DNA from: Nocardia carnea
Lineage (GTDB): Bacteria > Actinomycetota > Actinomycetes > Mycobacteriales > Mycobacteriaceae
Reading direction: 5' to 3'
Length of the DNA: 47,606 nt
Assembly: GCF_029868855.1 (NCBI RefSeq)
Contig: NZ_JARWOV010000128.1
Location: 1 to 47,606, forward strand
Shown here: positions 34,756-42,750 of the stretch, one piece after another
Position numbering within the stretch: the first letter of the stretch is position 1
Layout: each line of letters starts with the position of its first letter
The notes under the pieces: model-generated
The model's database searches: none
Seen by the model: only the letters and a program-made list of their open reading frames with translations
What the model was told of the DNA's origin: nothing
Program-made: the position numbers and the translations under genes

Positions 34756-35603
34756 CAACTTGATTCCTTGGCACGCTGTTCGGGGTTCTGATGTCGGATT
34801 CGCTGTGTCGCATCGGTGGCCCCGCGGTTGCGGTCGGCGTTCCAGCCGTCACGTAGGGCGCGAGAATGCGGGTCGTCGAAATAGGCGGCGGCCGCGGCCA
34901 GGGTACGTCGCAGTGAGATCTCGTCCTGATCGTCGTTCGGGCTGTTCACGCTGGACTTGAGGGCGCCGTACAGGACCGGCGCTTTGGTGGACGCTTCGTA
35001 CGCCGCGGCCACCGCCGTCTCGACGAGCCGGGTGGGTTCGACCACAGTGTCGACGAGGCCGATCGCCTCGGCGCGGCGCGCATCGAACAAATCACCGGTC
35101 AGCAGCATTGTACGGGTCGCGCGTGTTCCCAGCACTCCGACCGCGCGTCGAATTCCTTTGTCCGCCGGCAGGAGACCGTGATTGATCTCGGGGAATCCGA
35201 AACGAGCGTGGTCGACGGCCAAGACCTGGTCGGCGAAGAGGGCTATCTCCATGCCCCCGCCTACGCAGTGACCGTTGACGGCCGCCACCACGGGGCGCGG
35301 ATATCTGTCCATAGCGACGAGTAATGCGTGGAAATCTCGCATCCGGCCGTCGATCTCGTGCGATGCTGTGCCTTCGAGTTCTTTGATGTCACCGCCTGCG
35401 GTGAAGAACCTCCCGCCATGACCGGTGAGGACCACAGCCGGCGCATCGGACGATTCGGCGAGTTCCGCGAACAGGCGGGAGAGCTGATTGATCAGTGTGC
35501 GGTTCAATGCGTTCGCGGGTGGGCGGTTCAGAGTGACCACCAGGACCCCGGATCGCTCCTCGGCCGTGAACGTACTGGGACAGGCTGCGTCATTCACTGT
35601 CAC
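34755..35603 (-). CDS. Enoyl-CoA hydratase/isomerase (crotonase), second copy
   Basis: A 282-residue crotonase: LNRPPANALN at the start, FFTAGGDIKEL (first oxyanion loop), and VNGHCVGGGMEIALFADQVLA (second loop). The residue that follows in the active site region is FGFPEINHGLLPADKGIRRAVG, with the Glu of E-I-N-H-G-L in the position of one catalytic Glu. It can hydrate, isomerise or open a CoA thioester. GTG 35603 is six bases after the stop of the other crotonase. Confidence 0.9.
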   Translation of the reverse strand: MTVNDAACPSTFTAEERSGVLVVTLNRPPANALNRTLINQLSRLFAELAESSDAPAVVLTGHGGRFFTAGGDIKELEGTASHEIDGRMRDFHALLVAMDRYPRPVVAAVNGHCVGGGMEIALFADQVLAVDHARFGFPEINHGLLPADKGIRRAVGVLGTRATRTMLLTGDLFDARRAEAIGLVDTVVEPTRLVETAVAAAYEASTKAPVLYGALKSSVNSPNDDQDEISLRRTLAAAAAYFDDPHSRALRDGWNADRNRGATDATQRIRHQNPEQRAKESS

Positions 35604-35609
35604 GATGGC

Positions 35610-36473
35610 TCACCCGGCTGCTTGTCGGCCCGCCGACGACGAAACCGAGCTTCCTTCGCCGTGCGCAGAAGGAAACCGAGCCTCGCGCCTTTCACGGAAG
35701 GCCTGCCGCGCCTCGAGATAGTCCGCACCGGCGAAGCCGAGCGTCTCCAGCGCCGCGGAGAGTTCCTGCTGTGGGAGTGCGTTGGTGAGCCACCCGGTGT
35801 TCAACGATCGTTTGGTCCAGCGAATGGCTTGCTGGGACCCCAGTGCCAGGTCGTCGGCGATCGCCAGTGCGCGATCGAGGACAGCGTGCTGTGGTTCGGA
35901 CAGGCTGACCAAGCCGATACGCTCTGCCTCTGCGCCGTTCATTCGTGCTGAAGTCAATTGGTAGTACTTGGCTTTGGCCATCCCCACCAAAAGCGGCCAG
36001 ATCAACGAGGAGTGGTCGCCGGCCACCACCCCGACGCGAGTGTGACCATCCAGCAACACGGCGTCCTCTGCCACGACGCTGATATCGGCCAGCAGCGCCA
36101 TCGACAGCCCCCATCCCACCGCCGGTCCGTTGACGGCCGAGATGAGCGGCTTGTCCATGTTCAGAAGATTGGACAGGCGTCGCCGTTCGGTCTCCATGAG
36201 CGCGATCGCCTCGTCGAGGGTCGGGTCCGGTTGCGCGACATCCATCCCCGTACAGAACGCACGCCCGGCACCGGTGACGACCGCGACCCGAGTCTCTCGG
36301 TCACGATCGATATCGATCCAGATATCGGACATGAATTCGAACATCGGCATCGTCAACGAGTTCAGGCGATCCGGACGGTTCAAGGTGATCAGGAGCACAC
36401 CGTTCGGCTTGCGTTCAATCTGGATCTCTTCGGGATAGCGACTGAAGACGTCGCCTGCGGCCGGTGCGGTCAT
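35610..36473 (-). CDS. Enoyl-CoA hydratase/isomerase (crotonase), first copy
   Basis: A 287-residue crotonase: LNRPDRLNSLTMPM, AFCTGMDVAQPD and VNGPAVGWGLSMALLADISVV. In the second half the hydratase glutamates are not obvious (VGVVAGDHSSLIWPL replaces the usual P-E-x-x-x-G), so it may be an isomerase or a ring-opening crotonase rather than a hydratase. The ATG overlaps the luciferase-like stop by four bases. Confidence 0.88.
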   Translation of the reverse strand: MTAPAAGDVFSRYPEEIQIERKPNGVLLITLNRPDRLNSLTMPMFEFMSDIWIDIDRDRETRVAVVTGAGRAFCTGMDVAQPDPTLDEAIALMETERRRLSNLLNMDKPLISAVNGPAVGWGLSMALLADISVVAEDAVLLDGHTRVGVVAGDHSSLIWPLLVGMAKAKYYQLTSARMNGAEAERIGLVSLSEPQHAVLDRALAIADDLALGSQQAIRWTKRSLNTGWLTNALPQQELSAALETLGFAGADYLEARQAFRERREARFPSAHGEGSSVSSSAGRQAAG

Positions 36474-37663
36474 CGGGATTCTCCTACTTTGATGCTGCCG
36501 TCGGTATGCGAATTCGCGTTCCCGAATGCCTCGACCTCGGCATAATGTGCGGGCCGTGCGTTGCGGATATCGTCCAGGATCGCTTCGGGGGTGCGAACCA
36601 CGGTGCGCGGATTCTTGAACTTGGGGATGACGTACTTGCCGAAGAGTTCGATCGACTTCATCAATTCACTGTGGGGTAGTCCGTCGATGCGCATGACGAG
36701 GGCGTCAGCACCCAGATCGGCGTACCGCTGTACCTGGGCGACGCAGTCGTCCGGGTCACCCACGATGAAACCAGCGGAGTCCTGCAGCATATAGCGCTCG
36801 TCACCGAAGTCGACGTGCTTCACCGCACCCATGTACTGGTAGTCGGCGGACAGCTTGGACAGACGTTCATAGGCGTCTGTCGACAACGCGACCGTTTCGG
36901 TCAATTGCCGTGCCCACCGGACGGCCTCATCGCGTGTCTCGGCACAGTGCATACCGCCGGCCACCGCGACGAGCTTCTGAGCCTGTAACGGATATGTGTG
37001 CGTCGCGCCCACCAGGGCCTCGTCGTAGATACGCAACATGTTCTCGATGAAATCGAAGCCGAGGTAGAAACCGCCGACAATGGCTCCGACACCGAGTTCG
37101 GCCGCAGTACGCACCGACTCCGGACTGCCGGTCGCCATATGAATCGGCGGATACGGGGCTTGTATCCCTTTGGGCACAAGACTGCGCGGTGGGATCTTGT
37201 AATGCTCTCCGACATAGGAGAACACATCATTGTGCAGCGCGCGGCGGATCACCTCCAGCCCCTCGATCTGCTGCGCCTTGTTCTCGGCCGGCGACACTTC
37301 GAACGCGCGTAGCGCGAGTGTCGTGTTACCTCTACCGACACCGAGCTCCACTCGGCCGTTGGACAGAATATCTTCGGTTGCCAGCCGTTCGGCCACGCGA
37401 AGAGCATGGTTGATCCGCGTCGGCAACAGAGTGACGAGGTGGATAAACCGAATACGACTCGTCAGCGCCATCAAATAGGGATAGATGACTTCCGGCGCCG
37501 AAGTCGTCGCCGTGCCGATCGCCACGTGCTGCTCCGACGTACCGAATGCGTCGAAACCGACTTCCTCCGCCAAAAGCACCTCCTCGACTAGTTCCCGGTA
37601 GCGGTGCTCGTAGGTGTGACCCGGAGCCGTCTCGCCTTCGCTCATGAAGATGAACCGCATCAT
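36470..37663 (-). CDS. Luciferase-like flavin-dependent monooxygenase, first gene of the operon
   Basis: A 397-residue TIM-barrel enzyme. Motifs: EVLLAEEVGFDAFGTSEQHV, SRIRFIHLVTLLPTRINHALRVAERLA, NGRVELGVGRGNT and PYPPIHMATGSPESVRTAAELG, which place it in the bacterial luciferase-like superfamily (LLM, two-component FMNH2-dependent). The flavin reductase in the same operon is the probable partner. Start: ATG 37663 or ATG 37660 after GGGAAGG. A promoter with the shared operator lies 20-60 bases upstream. Oxygenation of a carbonyl or heterocyclic ring is the probable first step (inference). Confidence 0.9.
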   Translation of the reverse strand: MMRFIFMSEGETAPGHTYEHRYRELVEEVLLAEEVGFDAFGTSEQHVAIGTATTSAPEVIYPYLMALTSRIRFIHLVTLLPTRINHALRVAERLATEDILSNGRVELGVGRGNTTLALRAFEVSPAENKAQQIEGLEVIRRALHNDVFSYVGEHYKIPPRSLVPKGIQAPYPPIHMATGSPESVRTAAELGVGAIVGGFYLGFDFIENMLRIYDEALVGATHTYPLQAQKLVAVAGGMHCAETRDEAVRWARQLTETVALSTDAYERLSKLSADYQYMGAVKHVDFGDERYMLQDSAGFIVGDPDDCVAQVQRYADLGADALVMRIDGLPHSELMKSIELFGKYVIPKFKNPRTVVRTPEAILDDIRNARPAHYAEVEAFGNANSHTDGSIKVGESR

Positions 37664-37680
37664 CACATCCTTCCCTCGAC

Positions 37681-37722
37681 GTTAGTAGCGATTAACCTAC
37701 GGCCACCATGCGGTGATGTCAA
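37681..37722 (-). promoter_or_regulatory. Promoter and operator A of the luciferase-like operon
   Basis: On the minus strand: TTGACA (37722-37717), 17-base spacer, TAGGTT (37699-37694), overlapping the operator GTTAATCGCTACTAAC (37696-37681). Transcription would begin within the operator, about 20 bases before the ATG. The transporter promoter at 38816-38857 is nearly identical. Confidence 0.7.
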
Positions 37723-37859
37723 CAACACAGCAGTGTCAGTGCAATCAAAACCTTTGAATCGGAAATACTCCGCAGCTCAGCAGCTATATTTGATGTCTGC
37801 ATCGACAGGACTCACGCCTCCTCGCCCCGGGAGGGCAGCCCACGCAGCACGCCAAAGGC

Positions 37860-37875
37860 GTTAATTACAATTAAC
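37860..37875. promoter_or_regulatory. Operator B upstream of the TetR gene
   Basis: GTTAATTACAATTAAC is a perfect 7-bp inverted repeat (GTTAATT-AC-AATTAAC) about 115 bases upstream of the TetR start. It matches operators A and C in the GTTAAT/ATTAAC half-sites and probably mediates autoregulation. Confidence 0.65.
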
Positions 37876-37990
37876 CTAATGCTGCTCGCATCCCTCGGCA
37901 CGAGCGAACGGTCGGCAACGTCGAAGCCAGGCATACGTTCGAGCGGCCCACGGCGGGACTCAGATCGACTCTCGGCTACCGTGGTGTGCC

Positions 37991-38608
37991 ATGATGTCCG
38001 ACAAGGCAGCCCCGAAGGCCGTCGTGGCCGATCCGCCACGACGTGAGCAACTCCTGGGGGTTGCGGCCGAGTTGTTCCTGCACAATGGGTACGACTCGGT
38101 CACGGTGGAGATGATCTGCGCCAAGGCCGGAATCTCGGGCCCTGCGCTCTATCGCCATTTCCAGGGCAAACAAGCGCTGCTCATCGCAGTCGTGGAAAGA
38201 GGCCTGCGGTCACTGCACGAGTTCGCCCGGGCAACGGTGGAGTCCGAGCTCGACCCCGCGACCGCGCTGGAAATCATGGTCGATTTTCACATCAGGTCGG
38301 TGATGAACGCGCCGCCGACCCCGTTGATCTTCCTCAAGAACGAACACGCCTTTCCCGAATCGGATCGTCGCCGGGTGCGGCGTGAAATGAACCTGTATGC
38401 GGAGGAGTGGATTTCGACGGTCATCCCACTTCGGCCGGACCTGTCCGAGCCGGAGGTACGCCTACTCACCCACTCGGTGTTTTCGATGCTGAACGCCATT
38501 GCCACTCTGAACAAGGGACTCGATCACGACTCGATCATCGCAACGATGTCACATGCGGCGATCCAGGCGTTGACCGCCATACCACACCCTGACAACAAGG
38601 CCCCCTGA
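37991..38608 (+). CDS. TetR family regulator of the luciferase-like operon
   Basis: A 205-residue regulator. Helix-turn-helix: REQLLGVAAELFLHNGYDSVTVEMICAKAGISGPALYRHFQGKQALL (about 18-65), with the PALYRHF recognition helix. The helical ligand domain (EFARATVESELDPATALEIMVDFHI) follows. It is divergent from the eight-gene operon and carried with the MFS gene. Operator-like sequences lie before all three transcription units, so it is the likely local repressor. The ligand is probably a CoA ester or the imported compound (inference). Confidence 0.9.
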   Translation: MMSDKAAPKAVVADPPRREQLLGVAAELFLHNGYDSVTVEMICAKAGISGPALYRHFQGKQALLIAVVERGLRSLHEFARATVESELDPATALEIMVDFHIRSVMNAPPTPLIFLKNEHAFPESDRRRVRREMNLYAEEWISTVIPLRPDLSEPEVRLLTHSVFSMLNAIATLNKGLDHDSIIATMSHAAIQALTAIPHPDNKAP

Positions 38609-38677
38609 CCGTACGACTTGCGGCCGACACCACCGGCCGCCGGTATCGCCGGCGTGGGCAATCACAGCCAGCTCGAT

Positions 38678-38693
38678 GTTAACAATCAGTAAC
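38678..38693. promoter_or_regulatory. Possible fourth operator copy (D)
   Basis: GTTAACAATCAGTAAC matches the half-sites GTTAAT and ATTAAC in 5 of 6 positions each, with the same 4-base centre as the other sites. It lies between the TetR gene and the transporter promoter. Confidence 0.4.
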
Positions 38694-38815
38694 ACACCTG
38701 GAGCTGCCGTACGTCGACGACTGAACGCAGAACAGCCACGGAAGCGCCCATAAGGGGCTGCCGAAGTGGACAAATGGTCTCTTGCCAAGAAGCCGATCAC
38801 CTTACCAATCCGGTG

Positions 38816-38857
38816 TTGACAGGATCACACTTCGGCCGTACGTTAATCGCTACTCAC
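38816..38857 (+). promoter_or_regulatory. Promoter and operator C of the MFS gene
   Basis: TTGACA (38816-38821), 17-base spacer, TACGTT (38839-38844), overlapping operator GTTAATCGCTACTCAC (38842-38857). From eight bases before the -10 box, 22 of 24 bases match the luciferase-like operon promoter. Confidence 0.7.
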
Positions 38858-38912
38858 ATCAAGTTGGCGTCGTCGGCCCGCGCCACCTGGGAACAACGAC
38901 TCCGCGACCGTT

Positions 38913-38946
38913 ATCGGTATTTGCGCTGACAGCCGCAAATACCGAT
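38913..38946 (+). promoter_or_regulatory. Perfect 13-bp hairpin in the MFS leader
   Basis: ATCGGTATTTGCG / CGCAAATACCGAT with an 8-base loop CTGACAGC, about 70 bases after the predicted -10 box and 300 bases before the MFS start. It is not followed by a T run. It may be an attenuator, a leader structure or a second operator. Confidence 0.45.
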
Positions 38947-39244
38947 CACGCTCCCCTTACGGAGGAAGCGAAGTTCGCCCACGCACTTGTGAGCACACCG
39001 GCACGCCGAGGCCGGCGGAGAGTATGAGAATCCTGCGTTCGCGAAACCACCCAGAGGAGAAAGTACGAGGGCTCAGGAACTATCGCCCTCGCAAGGCCGG
39101 CCCGAAACCTGAATCAGAAACCTATCGCTCCCCCGCTCTCGAGTCCGAGCACCGGTTGCCGCGATCCGGAGCAGTGATCCCGAAACCTATCCAGGAAGGG
39201 TTACTACCCGCCTTTCCTGTATTTCGGCCTGGAGGAAAGTTGTT

Positions 39245-40651
39245 ATGGCTATATCGATCTCCCCAACGCAGCGTACACATGCCGGAGCGATACTGGCGGC
39301 CTCGATCGGTTCGGTCGCGGCCTTCAAAGGCCTGGAGTCCATGACTCCGCCCGCCCTGCCGATGCTACAAGAAGAGTTCGGCGCCTCGCGTGCGAGTATC
39401 TCCTGGGTTCTGACGGGAATTCTGCTGACAGGGCCGATCGTCACGCCGATCGTCGCCCGGCTCGGTGAGGTGTGGGACAAACGCAGGACCCTCCTGGGAG
39501 TGTTACTCATCGTCGCCCTGGGAACTCTGACCTCAGCGCTGTCGGTATCGATGCCTGTGCTCATCGCCGGCCAACTCTTGCAAGGCTTCGGGCTGAGCAC
39601 GGTCCCACTCGCGATCGGGATCATCCGTGAATCGCAGAGCGCCGGTCGAACGAAGTCCGCGAACGGGCTGATGGTAGGTGCCATCTTCGGCAGTACGGCT
39701 CTTGCCATGCTGACCGCCGGACCCATCGCGGACCATCTCTCGTATAGATGGCTGTTCTGGGGCCCGTTGATCGTCGTCGCCGGAGTGATCATCACCGTGT
39801 GGGCCGTCGTGCCCCCGTCCCCGCAGACTCCGAAACAGAGAGTTCGGGTCGACATGGTCGGCGGCGCACTCCTGGGTTCGAGTCTGGCGCTCGTACTGTT
39901 GGCGCTGACCTACGCTCCGGGCTGGGGATGGCTGACGCCTCCCTTCCTACTGCTGCTGGGCAGTGGCCTGCTGACGCTAGGACTCTTCGTATACGCCGAG
40001 CTCTCCGTCACCGAACCGCTCATCGACCTGCGATTGATGAAGAACTACACCGTGATCACCGCCGCAGGGCTCATGTTCGTAGCCGGCTTCTGCATCAACG
40101 TGGTACTGGTGGTCGTGCCGATGCAGGTACAACAACCCGCCGCAACGGGGTACGGACTCGGTGCAACCGCGACGACCACCAGCGTGATCCTGGTGTCTGC
40201 CACGCTGATCGGACTCAGCGCACCACTGGCGTCGTGGTTGGACACGAACATCGGCCCGCGCTTTGCCTCGGCCATCGGGCCGCTCTCGGTGATCGGCTCA
40301 GTCTTCTTCATGGTCACCGCGGGAAGCCGGGGAAGCGCACTGATGATAGTGGCAGCGATCCTGTTGTGCGCATTCGGATTCAGCATGGCGATGACCCAGT
40401 CGATGAACCTGGTCGTGAGCGGGGTCCCGCCTGAGCGAGTGGCCGCGTTCAACGGTCTCAACTATGCCATCCAAGCGGTCGCCGGTACATTGGGCGCGCA
40501 GATCGCCGGCAGCATACTGTCCACCGACTCAGCCGATGCGGCGGACTCACCATCGTGGACTGCCTTCTGTGTGGTCTGGGGAATATGTGGACTCTTGGCC
40601 GGCGCCGCCGTACTGCTCGCCTTGACCAACCGGGCCGGCCGGATCCGATGA
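39245..40651 (+). CDS. MFS transporter (DHA2-like)
   Basis: A 468-residue membrane protein with about 13-14 hydrophobic segments. Loop 2-3 carries the motif GEVWDKRRTLLG (motif A, G-x-x-x-D-x-x-R). The wide spacing (VLRVDMVGGALLGSSLALVLLALTYAPGWGW in the middle) resembles the 14-helix drug:H+ antiporter group. Shared promoter and operator with the luciferase-like operon suggest it moves that pathway's substrate or a toxic intermediate across the membrane. ATG follows GGAGGAAAG. Confidence 0.9.
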   Translation: MAISISPTQRTHAGAILAASIGSVAAFKGLESMTPPALPMLQEEFGASRASISWVLTGILLTGPIVTPIVARLGEVWDKRRTLLGVLLIVALGTLTSALSVSMPVLIAGQLLQGFGLSTVPLAIGIIRESQSAGRTKSANGLMVGAIFGSTALAMLTAGPIADHLSYRWLFWGPLIVVAGVIITVWAVVPPSPQTPKQRVRVDMVGGALLGSSLALVLLALTYAPGWGWLTPPFLLLLGSGLLTLGLFVYAELSVTEPLIDLRLMKNYTVITAAGLMFVAGFCINVVLVVVPMQVQQPAATGYGLGATATTTSVILVSATLIGLSAPLASWLDTNIGPRFASAIGPLSVIGSVFFMVTAGSRGSALMIVAAILLCAFGFSMAMTQSMNLVVSGVPPERVAAFNGLNYAIQAVAGTLGAQIAGSILSTDSADAADSPSWTAFCVVWGICGLLAGAAVLLALTNRAGRIR

Positions 40652-40683
40652 CACACAATGACGCCGCAGCAGTTCGACCTCGC

Positions 40684-40820
40684 TCACTCAACGATCAGCA
40701 CCGGAGTCATGATCGACGGCTTCACGCTCTCGGGATCGACCCCGAGGCACGCCAAGCGCCGGGCAGGTTGCCGTACCCGTTGCCCAGATGCATGCCGATG
40801 ATCATCTGTCTGTCGATCAT
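40684..40820 (-). pseudogene. NtaA/SnaA-type flavin monooxygenase, N-terminal relic
   Basis: From ATG 40820, right after an AGAGGA ribosome site, the frame reads RQMIIGMHLGNGYGNLPGAW, the typical start of luciferase-like NtaA/SnaA/DszA monooxygenases. A one-base shift then gives GVDPESV, which normally follows, and the frame ends at a stop after about 45 codons. Only the first tenth of such a gene remains. Confidence 0.55.
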
Positions 40821-40958
40821 GTCCTCTTTCCGTGCGGGGGCAGGCGGCGAAGGAGTGACGCACGCCGGCGGCCGGTGAGGCCGGCACGGTCTTCCCTCTC
40901 GGGTGAATGGCTTGCTGGTTCGGGGTGGCGCCGAGGAGTGCTAATCCCCATCAGGACG

Positions 40959-40981
40959 TAAGAGGAGCTAGTCTCCTCTTA
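40959..40981. promoter_or_regulatory. Perfect 9-bp inverted repeat, candidate operator
   Basis: TAAGAGGAG-CTAGT-CTCCTCTTA, 52 bases upstream of the TetR start. Perfect arms and the 5-base centre suit a TetR-type dimer site, probably autoregulatory. Confidence 0.6.
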
Positions 40982-41033
40982 TATCGAAAGTCTACGGAGG
41001 CACTCTCCGTTTAGTCAATGTGAGGTGACCGCC

Positions 41034-41654
41034 ATGCCTGAGAGCGCGACGAGCGGGGCTCGTGCCCCGCGGGCTGATGCCCGACGCAACCGAGATCACA
41101 TCCTCGCTGTCGCCGAGCGGTATTTCTCCGATCACGGCGTCAACGGGTCGCTCGACGCGATCGCGAAACAGGCCGGCGTCGGCGCGGGGACCTTGTACCG
41201 GCACTTCCCGAACCGGGAAGCGCTGCTCGCCGCGTTACTCGCCGCGCGCGACGAGGCGCTCGTGTCCCGGCGCGATGAACTCCGTACCCGGTCGGCCGAC
41301 GCCGCCGACGCACTCGAGGGCTGGCTCGACGCGCTCACCGAGTGGGCCGGCGCATTCGACGGGCTGCCGGAGCCGCTCCGCGCGGCGACGACGAGCGCTT
41401 CTCCGCTGGCCGTGACATGCCAGGGATTCATTACGACCACCGAGGAGTTCCTGCACGCCGCCCAGCGCGAAGGGAGTGCGCGCAGCGGGATCCGGGCCCG
41501 GGATCTCTTCCTGGCCGCTCTGGCCACGAGCTGGGCACGGAGTGCGGCCATGGCCGACGACGCGTCTGCCGCAGCCCTGGCCGCTCTCCTCAGAAGCGGG
41601 TGGGAGTCGACCACATCCACGACCCGCCCAACGGGCATCACCGACGACAGGTAG
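41034..41654 (+). CDS. TetR family regulator
   Basis: A 206-residue regulator: RNRDHILAVAERYFSDHGVNGSLDAIAKQAGVGAGTLYRHFPNREALLAALLAARDEALV is the DNA-binding domain with the recognition helix AGTLYRHF. The rest matches the TetR ligand domain seen with flavin/F420 oxidoreductase genes. ATG 41034 is preferred over GTG 41025 because GAGG lies at the right distance. It is followed 56 bases later on the same strand by an NADP/F420 oxidoreductase-like gene that it probably controls. Confidence 0.88.
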   Translation: MPESATSGARAPRADARRNRDHILAVAERYFSDHGVNGSLDAIAKQAGVGAGTLYRHFPNREALLAALLAARDEALVSRRDELRTRSADAADALEGWLDALTEWAGAFDGLPEPLRAATTSASPLAVTCQGFITTTEEFLHAAQREGSARSGIRARDLFLAALATSWARSAAMADDASAAALAALLRSGWESTTSTTRPTGITDDR

Positions 41655-41710
41655 CCGAGAAGTCACGCTTGGTGCGGACGTGAACACTCATCAACAGCAA
41701 GGAGAGCAAC

Positions 41711-42418
41711 ATGAAGCGGATTGGAATTATCGGGAGCGGATCGATCGGGACGGCAGTCGCTCGGCTGGCCGTCGCCGCCGACTACGACGTCCTCATCGCG
41801 AACTCGCGGGGACCGGAGTCGCTCACGGACTTGATCGACGAGCTCGGCCCCCGCGCCCGGGCCGGCGAGGTCCGCGCGGCAGCGGAGTTCGGTGGCATCC
41901 CGGTTCTGGCCGTGCCGCTGGCCGCGTACCCGAACCTGCCCATCGACGCCTTCGCCGGGAAAACGGTCCTTTCCACCGGGAACTACTATCCTCATCGCGA
42001 TGGCCGCATCGAGCGGCTGGACTCCCAGGACAGCACGACGGCCGAGTACGAGCAGTCGCTTCTCCCGGGCACGGTGATCGTCAAGGCGTTCAACAACATC
42101 CTTTTCCACCACATCCCGAACCTGGCACACTCCTCCCCTCGTACCGCGCTGCCGATCGCCGGGGACGACAGCGAGGCGAAGGCGCGGGTCTCCACGATCG
42201 TGAACACGCTCGGTTTCGACACCGTCGACGCCGGAACGCTCGCCGAATCCTGGAGGTTCGAACCGGAGTCCGGTGCGTACACCCCGATCTACGCCGCCGA
42301 CAAGGACAAGTTCGCTGCGGACTACCTCGCCGACCCCGGAGCCCCCGTTCCGGCCGGCCACCTGCGAGAGCTACTTGCCGCCTCGCATCGTCCCGACGTC
42401 GCGGCGCGACAGTTCTGA
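41711..42418 (+). CDS. NADPH:F420 oxidoreductase-like (NAD(P)-binding) protein
   Basis: A 235-residue Rossmann protein with the opening MKRIGIIGSGSIGTAVARLAVAADYDVLIANSRG (G-x-G-x-x-G and the NSR pattern typical of the F420:NADP group). The later VIVKAFNNILFHHIPNL segment matches the AFN-x-x motif of that family. Such enzymes pass electrons between F420 and NADP, or act as small NADP-dependent reductases. AAGGAGAGC precedes the ATG. It forms a two-gene unit with the TetR gene. Confidence 0.88.
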   Translation: MKRIGIIGSGSIGTAVARLAVAADYDVLIANSRGPESLTDLIDELGPRARAGEVRAAAEFGGIPVLAVPLAAYPNLPIDAFAGKTVLSTGNYYPHRDGRIERLDSQDSTTAEYEQSLLPGTVIVKAFNNILFHHIPNLAHSSPRTALPIAGDDSEAKARVSTIVNTLGFDTVDAGTLAESWRFEPESGAYTPIYAADKDKFAADYLADPGAPVPAGHLRELLAASHRPDVAARQF

Positions 42419-42750
42419 CGGCGACGCTCCAGCGCGATCTGCGTAATGCAGGATGGCGTAGGCGATACCCGAAGCCTCGTCACTGTGCGGCGGCAGGGTC
42501 GAGTTGGCCGGTAACGAGGGCCGCAGTGCGGCGATTCGAGTCAGCGCCCGCCCATCGGCCCCGCAGACGGGCAAGCCGGCAGCGACCCGCTACCCGTCGA
42601 CCTGAATCGCTCCTGAACGGCGCGGCCCCCGCAGTCCGATCGGTCTGGGTCCAGGATCGGTGAACCGCACCGGATCGGCTACGACATCGTGGCGGCCGCG
42701 GACGGCACCGTTTCACAAGTTGCGAGTTCGGAGGTGGTTCACTATCCGCC
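42419..42750. other. Intergenic stretch
   Basis: About 330 bases. The minus strand has an open frame with the protein-like run HSDEASGIAYAILHYADRAG (about 42430-42510) that I cannot assign and that lacks a start signal; it may be a relic. Nothing else is seen. Confidence 0.35.

Larger units (their letters stand above)
37664..37990. other. Divergent control region of the luciferase-like operon and TetR gene
   Basis: About 330 bases. It contains the operon promoter with operator A (37681-37696) and operator B (37860-37875) in front of the TetR gene. No gene is seen between them. Confidence 0.7.
38609..39244. other. Intergenic control region and long leader of the MFS gene
   Basis: About 640 bases: a possible fourth operator (38678-38693), the promoter with operator C (38816-38857), then about 390 bases of leader with a strong hairpin (38913-38946) before the ribosome site GGAGGAAAG. 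A short plus frame from ATG 39027 does not look like protein. Confidence 0.6.
40652..41033. other. Intergenic stretch with a monooxygenase relic and a palindrome
   Basis: About 380 bases. The minus strand holds the relic at 40684-40820; the 9-bp inverted repeat (40959-40981) precedes the TetR gene. Confidence 0.6.

Noticed and set aside
39024..39344. 106-codon plus frame overlapping the MFS start
   Set aside because: Not protein-like and overlapping a strong gene in another frame; treated as leader.
40858..40880. Short GC hairpin after the MFS gene
   Set aside because: Only a 5-bp stem; too weak to call a terminator.
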